From: Elephas maximus indicus
Lineage: Eukaryota > Chordata > Mammalia > Proboscidea > Elephantidae
Direction: 5' to 3'
DNA: 64,000 nucleotides
NCBI RefSeq assembly: GCF_024166365.1
Contig: NC_064820.1
Coordinates: 147,828,001-147,892,000 of the forward strand
Position 1 is the first letter of the stretch; the number at the start of each line of letters is the position of its first letter. Below are positions 34,271-45,000 of the stretch, in pieces. A program made the position numbers and the translations under genes. A model generated the notes under the pieces. The model saw only the letters and a program-made list of their open reading frames with translations, did not search any database and had not been told where the DNA came from.

Positions 34271-34794
34271 CAATAGTTGGTTTTTACGATTGGGATTCAT
34301 TCCCAAGAAATATGGTAGCTTTATCACTCAAGTTCGGTTTTAAATCATTCCCCCCAATAGTCTTTTCTCGCACCTCTTCCTTTGAGATCATCACATTTTC
34401 ATCTCTTCTCCCCAGCATCTATTCATCTGGATCAGTCACCTCTGTTGATAACCAGGATGCCTCCTGTCAGTAAGAGGTAAGGGCCTAGCAGACGTTAGTG
34501 GTTGAACAAAAGCAAATTGCTCAGAGCAGCCAACAGACAACAGACTTCATTTTTAGCCTCAGGGAATTTGAGGGGTCCTTATACTATGTTCAGCCTCAGT
34601 TCTCCCAAGCTGGCAGGAGTAGGATGCTCTGCTCATGCATAGGGATGGCCTGGGGGAACCCCGCTGCTGGTGCAGTGGGTTGAGCTAGCTTTAGTTTCAG
34701 AAAGAATTTCTTAGCATTGAAGCTAAGGTCTCTGGGTAGAGTTTTGTGCCTGGAGGGCAGGGAGGGAAGCATGGTGATTAAGAAAGTGGACTGT
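34271..34794. other. Noncoding DNA
   Basis: No gene or repeat supported. Confidence 0.3.
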
Positions 34795-35237
34795 GGTGGA
34801 AACAATACAACTGTCCATGGAGTGATGAATAGAAAATGTATCCATACAATAGAATATTATGCAGCCATAAAACAGAATCAGGTCCTGAAACATGCTATAT
34901 CACGGATGAACCTTGAAAACTACGCTGAGTGACATAAGTCAGACACAAAAGACCACATATTCTATGATCTCATTTATATGAAATGTCCTGAATAATAGGT
35001 AAATCTATAAAGACAGAAAGCAGATTAGTGGTTGCCAGGGGTTGGGAGGGAGGGAAAGATAGAGAGGTAAGAGCTAAAGGGTACAGGATTTCTTTTTGAG
35101 GTGATGAATATATTCTGAAATTGACTGTGGCGGCTGTACCACTTTGTGAATATATTAAAATCCATTGAATTGTATGTTTTAAATGGGTGAATTGTGTGGC
35201 ATGTGAATTATATCTCAATAAAGCTGTTAAAAGAGAG
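34795..35237 (+). mobile_element. L1M-type 3' end
   Basis: Classic ancient L1 3' wording: TATTATGCAGCCATAAAAC, GATGAACCTTGAAAAC, GTGGTTGCCAGGGGTTGGG, ATATCTCAATAAAGCTGTTA. Confidence 0.85.
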
Positions 35238-35249
35238 AGAAAGAAAGTG

Positions 35250-35442
35250 ATCTCTGGGGTAAGATAGACCTGGATTCAAGTCCCAGCTCTGTCCATTGCC
35301 TGTGTGGCCTTGAGCAAGTTCTGTAAATTCTCAAAGCCTCAGTTTTCCCACCTGTGAGAATGAGGATAATAATATTTACCTTAGTGTTGTTGTAGGGCCT
35401 TTAATACAATCTGATATATAGCAAGCAATCAATAAATGCGAT
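35250..35442 (+). mobile_element. MIR SINE
   Basis: Sense MIR wording: AGTCCCAGCTCTGTCC, CTTGAGCAAGTT, GCCTCAGTTTTCCC, ending ATCAATAAATGCG. Confidence 0.85.
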
Positions 35443-36667
35443 TTTTTTTGTTGTTGTTGGTGGTGGTGCTGAAGGGACTCCTGGGGTCCATGGTCCTGTG
35501 TTCTGTTGGCTTTGGCCCAAGTGATGAGAGGAAAGTCCAGATGAAACCACCCAGTGGCTCAGAGTATTGATATACAAAATAAGTTATCAGTATTGGTCAG
35601 GTGGGGGCCCTCCAGCGTCATGAGGAGGGTGTCTGCAAAGCTGAGTGGGGTGAACAGGTGTTGGAGGTGGGAGGGCCCCTTCCCAAAGCTTCATCAAGGA
35701 CCAGGAGGAATCAGTGCCCTCCACCCCCTCAGATGGCCCCACCTGGCTCTGCATCTGTCTGGGTGGTGAGGAGGCTCTAGTTACATATGTATGCCTATCC
35801 ATGCAAGGGCCTTTCTTAAATGAAGGCTGAAGAGGAGCTTGGGGTGCTGGGGATCAGAATCCAGAGAGAAAGCAGGCATTCTAGGACCCCAGAGAGAATT
35901 AGAACACGGCCCAGCGTGATGTTTGGAAAAGAGTAGCTATTCATTCTACTGGCTGCACTGTGCCTGTTATTCGATACTTCTGGGCCCTGTGGGCTCAGCC
36001 AGGGAACAGTGCCAGTGCTCTCTGACGCACACTTGAGAAGGCTAATGAGGGCACATTAGGTCATAAGGAGGTCCCCTCACAGGAGGGCTTGGACTGTCCA
36101 CATCCCCCATCATCCCAGGCAGAGATATGTCCTGAATGGCCGCTTGACTGATGGTCAGGAATGGCCGTCCTTGTTTGGGCACATAAGGAGCAGAGTGGAG
36201 ACTAGCAGGGAGAAGCCCCAGAGGGCCGGTGGTGGGGACACCCATCCCCCTTGTGGTCTCTGTGCAGCCTGGCCAGGCATGCTGCCTGCCCCCACCTCCG
36301 TTCAGTGCAGGTCGTGAGGAAGCTGCAGAGACCTGGCATCGAGGGTCAAAAGAAAGCTATCTATGTCTGGTCAAGATGGACCCTTTGCAGGTACCGGTGC
36401 CTGCCTGTCCACTTTCCAGACAGCCCCGTCAGGCCTCTTGGGCCACCCATGCCACCGCTCTGCCAGTCGGGGCACCATAACATGAGAACAATAAAGCTTG
36501 TTCAAGTAAAATGGCCAATATTAAATAAGTATGCCCTGTGAAGCAGGCTCATGCCAAAATGCTGTTATTTAAAAAACAAAAAAAGAACCCTGATGTTCAC
36601 GATACTGTGGGCTGTACTCTTCCTCTAATTGCTCTGGGCTCCTCCCATTCCTCATCTAGTTATCACA
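35443..36667. other. Single-copy-looking intergenic DNA
   Basis: Moderately GC-rich, with no splice-flanked exon or repeat I can support. An A/T-rich block with TTAAATAAG and AATAAAG lies at 36485-36580 and may be conserved noncoding sequence. Confidence 0.35.
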
Positions 36668-36815
36668 TCAGCTCTTGGGTAGTGGACCATTAACATCCCC
36701 AGGGCATGAGGAAACAGCCCAGAGAGCTCAGGGCCCTTCCCCAAAGGCATTCAGATGCACAGTGGCAGAAGTAGGACTCCAACCCAAGCACGTGGGATCT
36801 GGATCCCAGGTTCTC
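36668..36815 (-). mobile_element. MIR fragment
   Basis: Degenerate antisense MIR: GCATGAGGAAACAGCCCAGAG, AGTGGCAGAAGTAGGACTCC. Confidence 0.55.
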
Positions 36816-37417
36816 ACCAGCACACTCGTCTGTCTCCCACAGGGAGCCCGGTGTACAATACTGACACAGGGGCTGCCTTGGCTGCTGCGGGTGAGAGAGC
36901 CCAGAGCCCCGCTCCCTGGGCATCTCTAGCTCCGCATCACCCATATTTCACCCTGCCATAGATTTGTAGTATAAAGAACTGACTCAAAATACAAGTGGCC
37001 AGAACCAACATTGGGAGTTTTGTCAGCTGGGGACTATGAAAGATGCAAATGAGTATGGCAGCCTGGTGTAGGGAGATAGGGCTTAAGTGGCAGAGAGCCC
37101 GAGTCCTAATCTCAGCAAGTGGGGAGGACCTGCTTGAACCTGGGGCCGGCCCAGCCACAGGAGAGCTTTGTGCTCTCTGACTGACAAATGCCCTCACAGT
37201 CGCATTCATACAGGGGGGTAAGGGACACTGTATCCCAGAGTGAGTGACATGGGGGTAATGAGTGCTGGTGGGGAAAGTGCTGTATTATCAACTGGATTCC
37301 CTTCCCTCGGAGAGCAGAACATAGAGATCCCACTGAACTCTCTCCTGATGACGACCTTCTATAGATCTCCATTTCTGGCGGTGCAAGGGGCACTTACAGT
37401 CCAACGGCCTATGACAC
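36816..37417. other. Intergenic DNA
   Basis: No gene seen. A short block at 36998-37025 (ACCAACATTGGGAG) recurs at 37930-37944 on the other side of the LTR, which may reflect an older local duplication. Confidence 0.3.
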
Positions 37418-37907
37418 TGGTAGGTAGAATCAAGGCCCCCAAAATGTCCATGTTCTAATCGCCAAAACTGTGGCTATGCTACCTTACATGGCGAAAGGGC
37501 CTTTGCAGATGTGATTAAGTTAAGGATCTTGAGACAGGGAGGTTATCCTGGGTTATCTGAGTTGGCCCAGTGTAATCACAAGGATCCCTCTACGAGGGAG
37601 GAGGGGCGTCAGAGTCCGAGGAGAGATGTGACCATGGAAGCTGAGTGAGAGGGACTGGAAGATGCTGCACTGCTGGCTTTGAAGATAGAGGAAGGGGCCA
37701 TGAGCCAAGGAATTGGGGCGGCCCCTAGAAGCTGGAAAAGGCAAGGAATCAGATTCTCCCCTACAGCCTCCAGAAGGAACGCAGCCCTGCCAGTACCTTG
37801 ACTTTAGGACTTCTGGCCTCCACAACTGTAAGATAATAAATCTGTGTTATTTTAAGCCACTAAGTTTGTGGTAGTATGTTACAGCAGAAATAGGAAGCTA
37901 ATATACA
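37418..37907 (+). mobile_element. MaLR-like LTR
   Basis: It starts TGGTAGGTAGAATCAAGG and contains GATGTGATTAAGTTAAGGAT, AATCACAAGGATCC, AGATAATAAATCTGTG and TTAAGCCACTAAG. This is typical of ancient mammalian MaLR LTRs; the subfamily was not assigned. Confidence 0.75.
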
Positions 37908-38974
37908 CACCAAGACCAGCACATGCTGAGACCAACATTGGGAGCTTTGGTTAAAAGAGACCATGAGTAGAAGCCTGGTTCCTGGTTCCTGCTATAGCTC
38001 TTCTTCCCTCCGTGTTCCCAGTTGTCATACCTGAAATGTCCCAGACCACTGCTCCTTTACAGTTCTTTTGTATAGATTCCTGTCTCTTCTCTTTCCTGTC
38101 TCTTCCCTTGCTATTGGCTGACACATTTGCTGGTGTGTCTTTTCTAGCATCTTCCATCCTCTCAGCCTTGATTTCTTTTGAAGCTACATCTAACAGTAGA
38201 TCAGGAGTGAACAGAGGTGGTGTCAGGTAACAGAGATAATCTTCGGCTTGTTCACAAGGATGGTGTCACTACTGTCCTATGGTCTCAGAATTATGAACTT
38301 TGTGACAACTATTTCTCTCCATTCAGCTACATTTCTTAAACTATTTCTGGCTCTATGCTGTGGAGAGCTGAAGTTCTCAGAAGCTGAATGCCAACCAAAA
38401 GATGGGCCACAGGTGATGTCAGGGAATAGCAAGGAGAATTCACTCCACTTTCATGCGTACCTGTATATACAGTCAAAACAGTGGTGGGATCTGTCAGCTT
38501 TTTTTTTTTAAATACCTTTTGGCTTTGATGGTACTCAGAGAGAGAGCATGCTAAACCAACATTTTCATCTCAGCTTAAAGAAGAGAGCTGTGTAATGGGC
38601 AACTGACTTTGTTGAGAGAGACAGTCAGAGAGCAGTGATAGACAAGGTGGGGGATGGTAGGGACGGTCAGCTTTGGTGTTTTATTGTTTTTTAAGGCCCC
38701 AGGAATCTTCCATGTATACTCTAGCCTTTCCTGACTGTGGGCCTCCTCCCGGAACCTGCTTGATCCTCACATCCCTAGACCTTTTTAACAACTTAGAAAA
38801 ACAACTCTTTCTCCAAAGAGGAATTTCACACAACTACCAGGAGATTTGGGTATTTCAAGTCTGCTAAAAAAATTTTTTTTTTTTTATCAAACAGGATGAG
38901 GCAAAGACAGAAAGTCAGACAGACCAAGACAGAGGGATAGAGACAATGAGTCTTACCTTCCTGGTACTGACATC
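37908..38974. other. Intergenic DNA
   Basis: No supported gene. Short poly(A/T) runs occur near 38498 and 38867-38886. Confidence 0.3.
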
Positions 38975-39045
38975 AGCCTGGTCTGGCTGTTGAGCAAGTC
39001 TTTTGTGCACTCTGGGCCTCAGTTTCCCTATCTGCTACCCAGATG
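38975..39045 (+). mobile_element. MIR fragment
   Basis: TTGAGCAAGTCTTTTGTGC and GGGCCTCAGTTTCCCTATC match the MIR core. Confidence 0.55.
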
Positions 39046-39576
39046 TTGCCCACAGTTCCACTCACTCCTGACTTGGACCATTAAGGGATTCCAGGCTGGA
39101 ACATTGGCATGACTTTACATCAAGTTGTTCTTAATCCATTCAAGAACAAGGAGAAAATAGTCCATGAATGATTCAAAAAAAAATCTCCTAGAAAGTAAGA
39201 ATTCCACGAAAGTAGTTAGCAGACAGTCCTTGGAATTTGCAAAGAGATGTCAATTTTCCAGAGAATTCTAGACCAGAATGTGAAACCGAGATGCCAGCTC
39301 TTGGAGGAAGACACCGGGCAGCCTTGGCTCCTGCTTGCAGCCTCTCCTCGCCCCACCCCTCCTTGAGTGCACATGCAGCCAGAGCGCTTCCACTGGCCCA
39401 GGCTTCATGAGCTGGGATACCACAGTTAACTGTCCGTAGAGTAAGGGTTTGGTCTTTTGCAGCAAGTAAAAATTTGACCCATGTACTAGACTGACTCTCC
39501 TAAGCATTAAAAACATATCACCGTTCCTCTTCCACCCCCACCATCAGCAGTGCTTAACTCGAAATAGGAACAACAC
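39046..39576. other. Intergenic DNA
   Basis: No gene or repeat supported. Confidence 0.3.
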
Positions 39577-39578
39577 TA

Positions 39579-39796
39579 CTGTATTTTTACGTAAATAACG
39601 CATGCATTCTATGTTTGTTTGCCAACCACAATCCCCCCTCAAGGTTTTTATATGAACACTGCTATGCCAATTTTTTTTTTTTTACATGTTTCTGTGAAAA
39701 AAATCAGCAGAGTGTGCTTATGAAAATATCTCGTAGGGGGAGGGCACGGTTGGCAAACAAAATTAGAAGGTGTGTGTTATTTACGTAAAAATACAG
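39579..39796. mobile_element. Palindromic MITE-like DNA transposon, TA target
   Basis: The 218-bp element is nearly palindromic over its whole length. The left end is CTGTATTTTTACGTAAATAA and the right end is its exact complement, followed inward by matching GTTTGTTTGCCAACC and degenerate inner arms. TA dinucleotides flank it (39577-39578 and 39797-39798), the target of Tc1/mariner-type elements. No transposase is encoded. The transcript would form a long imperfect hairpin. Confidence 0.75.
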
Positions 39797-39937
39797 TAAA
39801 CCATACAGGAAACTTAGTGATGCTGAAGCTAAAATAGTTCCTTTATAAACTTGTTCATTGTAAATTTCTATTCTATTGGCACTAAGTCTTTCTCATTTGT
39901 TTGGGGTGCCTGTTTTCATACCAAACCTGGAGTGTTT

Positions 39938-40090
39938 TGTGGTTAAAGTCGTGGGCTTTGGAGTCTGAGAGAGCTGGCATTCAAATCCAGTTCTATGTCT
40001 TACTCACTGTAGAACCTTGGATAAGTCACTTAACCTCCTAAGCCTCATTCCCCAATTTCAAAAACTGCATAATGGTATCTTCTCCCAGAG
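39938..40090 (+). mobile_element. MIR SINE (sense member of a pair)
   Basis: TGGTTAAAGTCGTGGGCTTTGG, CAAATCCAGTTCTATG, CTTAACCTCCTAAGCC. Confidence 0.75.
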
Positions 40091-40100
40091 ATGTTAGGCT

Positions 40101-40340
40101 CTAAACTACCATTTCTTGAGAACTTACTATAGGCCAAACGCATATATCATCTCATTTAATCTTCACAACAACCTCATGGGGTATGTGTGTTTGTGTGTTG
40201 CAGGGGGGATTACTTTTCCTATTTTATAGATAAATTATAGAGTCAGAGAAGCTAAGTGACTCATCCAGGATCACACAGCTAGTAAGTGGCAGAGCTGGGA
40301 CTTAAACCCAGAAACTGACTTGTATGTCCACTCTCTTAAC
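40101..40340 (-). mobile_element. MIR SINE (antisense member of a pair)
   Basis: CATTTAATCTTCACAACAAC, CACACAGCTAGTAAGTGGC, GGACTTAAACCCAG. It lies tail-to-tail with the MIR at 39938-40090. Confidence 0.85.
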
Positions 40341-42509
40341 TATTGAGTTGATGCATGCCAAGCTCCCAATAAGGCCTAATCAGCGGTAGCTGATATTAGC
40401 ATTATTAGTCTGGGCCCTGTACATGATGAGTGCTCAGTAAAAATGAGTGAATACATAAAAAACTGGTCACCACATCTGCAAACCCAGCCCTGAGGCGTGA
40501 GCCAGGTCTCAAGCATCAAACCCTATGCCCGTGGCCTTGATGTGATGGCAGGCAGATGGTTGTCCTTGGAGGTTGTTCCAGGTGAGGCTAGGCAGTAGAA
40601 TGCCCTCTGGGGAGCCTCTAGCATTCTCTTCCCCTTCCTCTTGGATAGGCAGCAGGCACCTTGGGCACTGGAGCCCAGCTCTAGATCCTAGAGGCAGGCA
40701 TGGGGTTGCTTAGATTTAAGGACTAAGTTCAAAGCAGAAAGGAAGCTCTTTTAAAAACGAAGGGTAACACGAGTGTCGGGGCCAAAGGAGGGATGGTTGA
40801 GAATTCCTAGTTAAACTTTATAGCTTCCTCGTTTCCCCTTCTCTAAATCTTCCCATGAAAACCATGCGTCTGGGGGGCCGTCTTGGCTGAGTGAGGGCAG
40901 GAGCCACCCATTAGCCTGGCCCAGGGGAGGCTTTCCGGCTTCATTAGTGCCCACCCGTGGCCCTGGTAGACTGACACCCACTAATTGGGGGCTGTGCCCC
41001 AGGGCCGAGAACCAAGAGGAAGCAGCTGCGGAATGCCCACAGGAGCCGGGATGGCACCAAAGGTGCCCTCTAGCTCCAGCTAAATGCATCTGGGCAGAGG
41101 AAGCTCAGCTCTTGTCGCTTTTATGCGTATTGACTTAGTGGAGTGCAAACATGTTAAAAGTTCACTTTCTCCTTTATAGGAGTCTATAAAAAGTCTCTTA
41201 AACCAGAGTCCTAGGGCTTCAGTGAGACAAATGTAGGATCATTTTGGGGAGGGCACAGGCCTTCCCTCTGCCTTCGGCACCAAGGTGTAAGTCTGTTAAG
41301 GCGTTCCTAGCCTTGGAGCCTGGGAGCCTTGGTGCCTTGAAGCCTTGGTTTGTCAAACAGGACTGAGGTCGAGTCATGTCAGCGGGCACAGGGCTCTGGC
41401 TGTGGGGCTGCCCGAGGCCTGTAGGCTGTGTCCTGTGAGTTTGTGGTGAAGGTTGGCTGGCCTGTGTGGCCCTCTGGGGTGTGAATGGTGAATGAGAGAG
41501 TTCCCCTTGCCTGGGAATATTTCCTTGTCCCTGTGAGGTACCTGGGATCCCAGGATTTCTAAATGTGCCCAGTACTCACGCCAGGTAAGCTCAACAATCA
41601 TCCTCCCTGGTGACTTGGGTCCCATGTGGCTTGTGAGTATGGGGAGAGGATGGGAGGCCCAGGATGGAGAGCCGGGGATGCCTCTGGTATCCTTGTTTGG
41701 CCCCTTGAGCCCTTATACTCCTTTTAAAGGGCGACTTAATAAGCAGATGATGAACTCTGTGGGCAGCTGGAGGGAGCAGTCTGCAGGCTTTGGGAAGCCA
41801 CATTTGCTCCTCAAGCCTTGGTTTCCCCATCTGTTGAGTTGGGAGTCAGTTCCTGTCTTGTCTGCCAGCCTCTCAGCATTGTCATGAGAGAGAGGGTTTG
41901 GGCATCGTGGGATAGGCATTTTGTGGCCCAAAGGGTCAGGCCTGGAGAAGGCCAGCAGGGCTGGCCAGGGGAACCAGCCTCCAGTCCAGTGCTTGGCACC
42001 CGTTTGTTCATAGGATAGCTAACGCTGGATGGATGAATGAGGTGCTAGGCTAAAAGCCTGGCCACAGCCACCTGCCCTGCTCTCTGTGCTTTGGTGTACA
42101 CACGGCTACTGCCTTGAGTAGACCTGAGCCTTGCAGAGGGCCATGCTCCCTGAAGGGGCTTGGCACCACTGCTGAGGCCTCAGTCCACCGTCCCCACCAT
42201 GGAGCAGGGCAGTGACCAGTTCCCAGAACGGAACTGGGGTGGTTGATGGGGCCAGGCAGCCCCACTGGCTGAGAGTAGCCCCTCACAGGCCCGTGCAGAA
42301 AATTCTACCTAGCAACCAAGGACTTACGCGACCCTGCGCCCATGTTCCAATAAGTCTGAGCTTACTTTCCTGAGGGAAGGAAACCTTCAAAGATAAATGA
42401 AAGGCAGGAAGGGAAACACGGGCACCTTTTGGAAAGAACAATCATCCCTCTGGGTGTGAATCTATTCAAAACACAGGGAAAGGTCAGACGGGTCCTGCAC
42501 CTGAAGGGC
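40341..42509. other. Intergenic DNA
   Basis: GC-moderate DNA without a repeat or splice-consistent exon I can support. Many short open frames on both strands are consistent with chance in GC-rich DNA. Confidence 0.3.
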
Positions 42510-42715
42510 AGGCTGGCTTTGAAGTCAGACAGGGCCAGTTTTGCCACTCTTTCCCCGCACCTAGTTGAATGTCAGCCTCTCTGTTTTGTTATCTGTGGAA
42601 TGGAGATATGTCACTACAATAAAGTATTTTTGGGGAGAATTAAATGTAATCATGAATGCGAGGCATCTAGCACAGTGCCTGGAACATGGAAATGTTACAT
42701 GGGTATCATTGCTTC
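42510..42715 (+). mobile_element. MIR SINE
   Basis: TTTGAAGTCAGACAGGGCC, TGTCAGCCTCTCTG, AGCACAGTGCCTGGAACATG. Confidence 0.7.
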
Positions 42716-42874
42716 CATCATCATGAGTATCACTGCATTTATTGTTATTGACAACATAGAACCATTTGCTCAGGGAAATGCCTTGGCTGTGGTTTTTGCT
42801 CCTTGCTCTAAATCGAATAGCATGAAAAACTTGGGCTGTTGCTCTGAAGGGTTCCATGGCCTCAATGTTCTAGA

Positions 42875-43065
42875 GCAGAGTTGCCCAATACAACTTTCTG
42901 CAATGCTGGAGACATTCTATAATCATGGCTGTTCAATATAGTAGCCACAAGCCACATGTGGCTACCAAGCACTTAAAATATAGCTAATGCAGCTGAAGAG
43001 CTAAATTTTAGCTTACATAGCCACATGTGGCTAGTGGCTATCATTTTAGCACAGTTCTAGAAGGT
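42875..43065. mobile_element. hAT-type nonautonomous DNA transposon (MER3-like)
   Basis: TTGCCCAATACAACTTTCTG and two copies of CCACATGTGGCTA in opposed arms (near 42953 and 43021) fit the hAT-Charlie MER3-like pattern. The exact family is from memory. Confidence 0.6.
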
Positions 43066-43320
43066 TCCCTTTCTTAGCCAAGACAGCACCTGATGGAGAG
43101 GAACTTACAGATGACTCCACTATGGTCAGCCACATACAATCATGGCTGGATCCTCATGGTACATGGTATTGATAACACCATGCTCCCTTGAACTTGGCCT
43201 GTGTGGAAGATGAGCTGGCTACTCTCAAACACTGACCATAGCCAGAGTTTGGATTTTGGCCATGGCAGGTACATGGCTTCTAACCTATATGGGGATTAAA
43301 AAAAAAAATTAGAGCCAAGG
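43066..43320. other. Intergenic DNA
   Basis: No feature recognised. Confidence 0.3.
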
Positions 43321-43670
43321 AAATTAATAGCTTACCTTTACTAAGCATTGGGAATCCCTGGGTGGTGCAAGTGGTTAGCATGCTGGGCTACTAACTGAAA
43401 GGTTGAAGGTTCAAGTCAACCCAGAGGCACCTCGGAAGAAAGGCCTGATGATCTACTTCTGAGAAATCAGCCATTAAAAACCCTATGGGGCACAGTTCTA
43501 CTCTGACACACATGGGGGTCACCATGAGTCAGAACCAACTCCATGACAACTGATTTTTATTAAGCATTTGTGATCAACATCATGCTGCCAACTCTATTTT
43601 GCGGAAGAGGAAACCACACCCAGGAGAGGTGAATTGACTTGCCCCAAGATCACTCAGTGGGGTGCCTACC
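43321..43670 (-). mobile_element. MIR split by an AfroSINE
   Basis: Antisense MIR (TTACTAAGCATT at 43338-43349, resuming TTATTAAGCATT at 43557-43568, then GAGGAAACCACACCCAG). The repeated block is the SINE target duplication (11/12 match). Confidence 0.65.
43350..43556 (+). mobile_element. AfroSINE of a second subfamily
   Basis: The head GGGAATCCCTGGGTGGTGCAA and centre GAAGAAAGGCCTGATGATCT differ from the other copies, but the tail GTCACCATGAGTCAGAACC is shared. This marks a distinct SINE subfamily with a common RTE-type tail. Confidence 0.88.
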
Positions 43671-44140
43671 TCTTCATGTCCCTGCCAGTTCCTCAGACCA
43701 CATAAACAAAAGGCCCGCCAGGCTTTGTACTGAAGAAAGCCAGAGCACAGAGGTGCCTGCTGGGCGCCTCTCTCTGTCTGCCACCTCTACAGTGCTGCCC
43801 CAAATATGGGACACCTGATCCACTGTCCTGTCCTGTCATTTTCTCCTGGCAGTGCTCACACAGTGAAGCAGCCAGTGCAGAGAGTAGCTTCCCAGTTAAC
43901 AGCAGTGGGAATGGAGGCTGAGAGGTGTCAGTGGCCAGCCCAAGATCCACAGGGAGTTGCCAGTCCACTGGGCGGGCAGGACGGTGCTCAGGGGCTTTCT
44001 GTCTCTGAGCCCACCTCTCCCACCCCACGCCCCACAAATCCACCCTGCCTTGCTTTGACCTCCTGCAGCCACTCACCGAGTGGACTGGACACAATGGGAC
44101 CACAGCCTCATGATTTGGCTTCAAGAAGCGTGGTCCTCCG
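43671..44140. other. Intergenic DNA
   Basis: No repeat recognised. A plus-strand frame of 198 codons (43806-44402) crosses into the GC-rich block. It has no recognisable domain and is matched by comparable antisense frames, so I do not call it a gene. Confidence 0.35.
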
Positions 44141-44560
44141 GAGTTTGGGCAGGGCGGAGAGTGGGGTGGTCCTGCCTCAGCGGGGCGGGGCAGCGTGGGG
44201 TGGTGGGGGGCTGACAGGCCTTAATAGGCACATTGTCCCCCGGCTGCAGAGTGCGCCGCCCGGCCACTTCCTCACACGCCGTGCTCTGGATGAGCTCATG
44301 TCTGAGGCTACGGGCAGCTCCAGCTCGGGGCAGCCGAGCCCGGCTGCAGAGAGGCCCGCCTGCCCAGCGAAGCCGCTTGGGCTGGGGCTGGCGGAGTTGT
44401 GAAGCGGAACGTTGTAATGAGCGATGCTGGCTGGATTTATGGGGCTGTGCACGTGCGCCTGGCCTTCCTGCCAGGGCCCACGCATGGGAACAAAAACAAG
44501 CCCTGGCCCGAGAACGGCGCGACTGGGTCTTAACGAGAGCCCACTAATTACTGGAAGGCC
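44141..44560. promoter_or_regulatory. GC/CpG-rich block, candidate regulatory element or lncRNA promoter
   Basis: This is the most CpG-dense stretch of the window (GCGGGGCGGGG near 44180, several GCGC and CCGG sites). It ends in ACTAATTACTGG near 44545, a homeodomain-type site. GC boxes and a homeobox site in a non-repetitive block suggest a conserved regulatory element. There is no direct evidence of transcription. Confidence 0.4.
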
Positions 44561-44669
44561 TCGGCCCAGGACCCCACTCTGTGGAGGAGCAGAGCTCAGG
44601 CAGGTTCTGTGTTAAGGCTTTGCTGGAGGCGGGTCTCTACCCAGGAGGCTCAGGAGGAAGCATGAGCCC

Positions 44670-44795
44670 TGGGGACCCCAAGGCATGCAGGCCTGGCCTC
44701 CTCCTCTTACTAACACTGTGGCCTTGAACCAGGTGCTGATCCTCTCCTCTTCTCATTTCTCCTTATCTGTAAAATGGGATAATATACCTTTCAAA
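44670..44795 (+). mobile_element. MIR fragment
   Basis: CTGTGGCCTTGAACCAGGTG and CTCCTTATCTGTAAAATGGG. Confidence 0.6.
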
Positions 44796-44804
44796 GTCAT
44801 TGGG

Positions 44805-45000
44805 AAGCAGCATTCCAGAATGAATGAGAGCATGGGCTTCAGGGTTACCCATTCACAGCTTTGCATCCTGGTTCCACCAGGTTCCTGCTGTGTAGCCTGG
44901 GCAAGTTTCTTCACTTCTCTGATCCCAGCTCCCTCACCTGGAAAGGATACCGTCCACTTTGCAGGGTTGTAGGAGGACTTGAGGGGATAATGCATGCTAG
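44805..45000 (+). mobile_element. MIR SINE
   Basis: GAGAGCATGGGCTTCAGG, TGTGTAGCCTGGGCAAGTTT, GCAGGGTTGTAGGAGGACTT. Confidence 0.75.

Noticed and set aside
39579-39796. Transcription terminator or cruciform origin
   Set aside because: TA flanks and whole-length palindrome fit a MITE better, and terminator hairpins are not expected in a vertebrate genome.
43806-44402. 198-codon plus-strand open frame as a protein gene
   Set aside because: GC-rich DNA gives long frames on several strands here. No domain or splice evidence.
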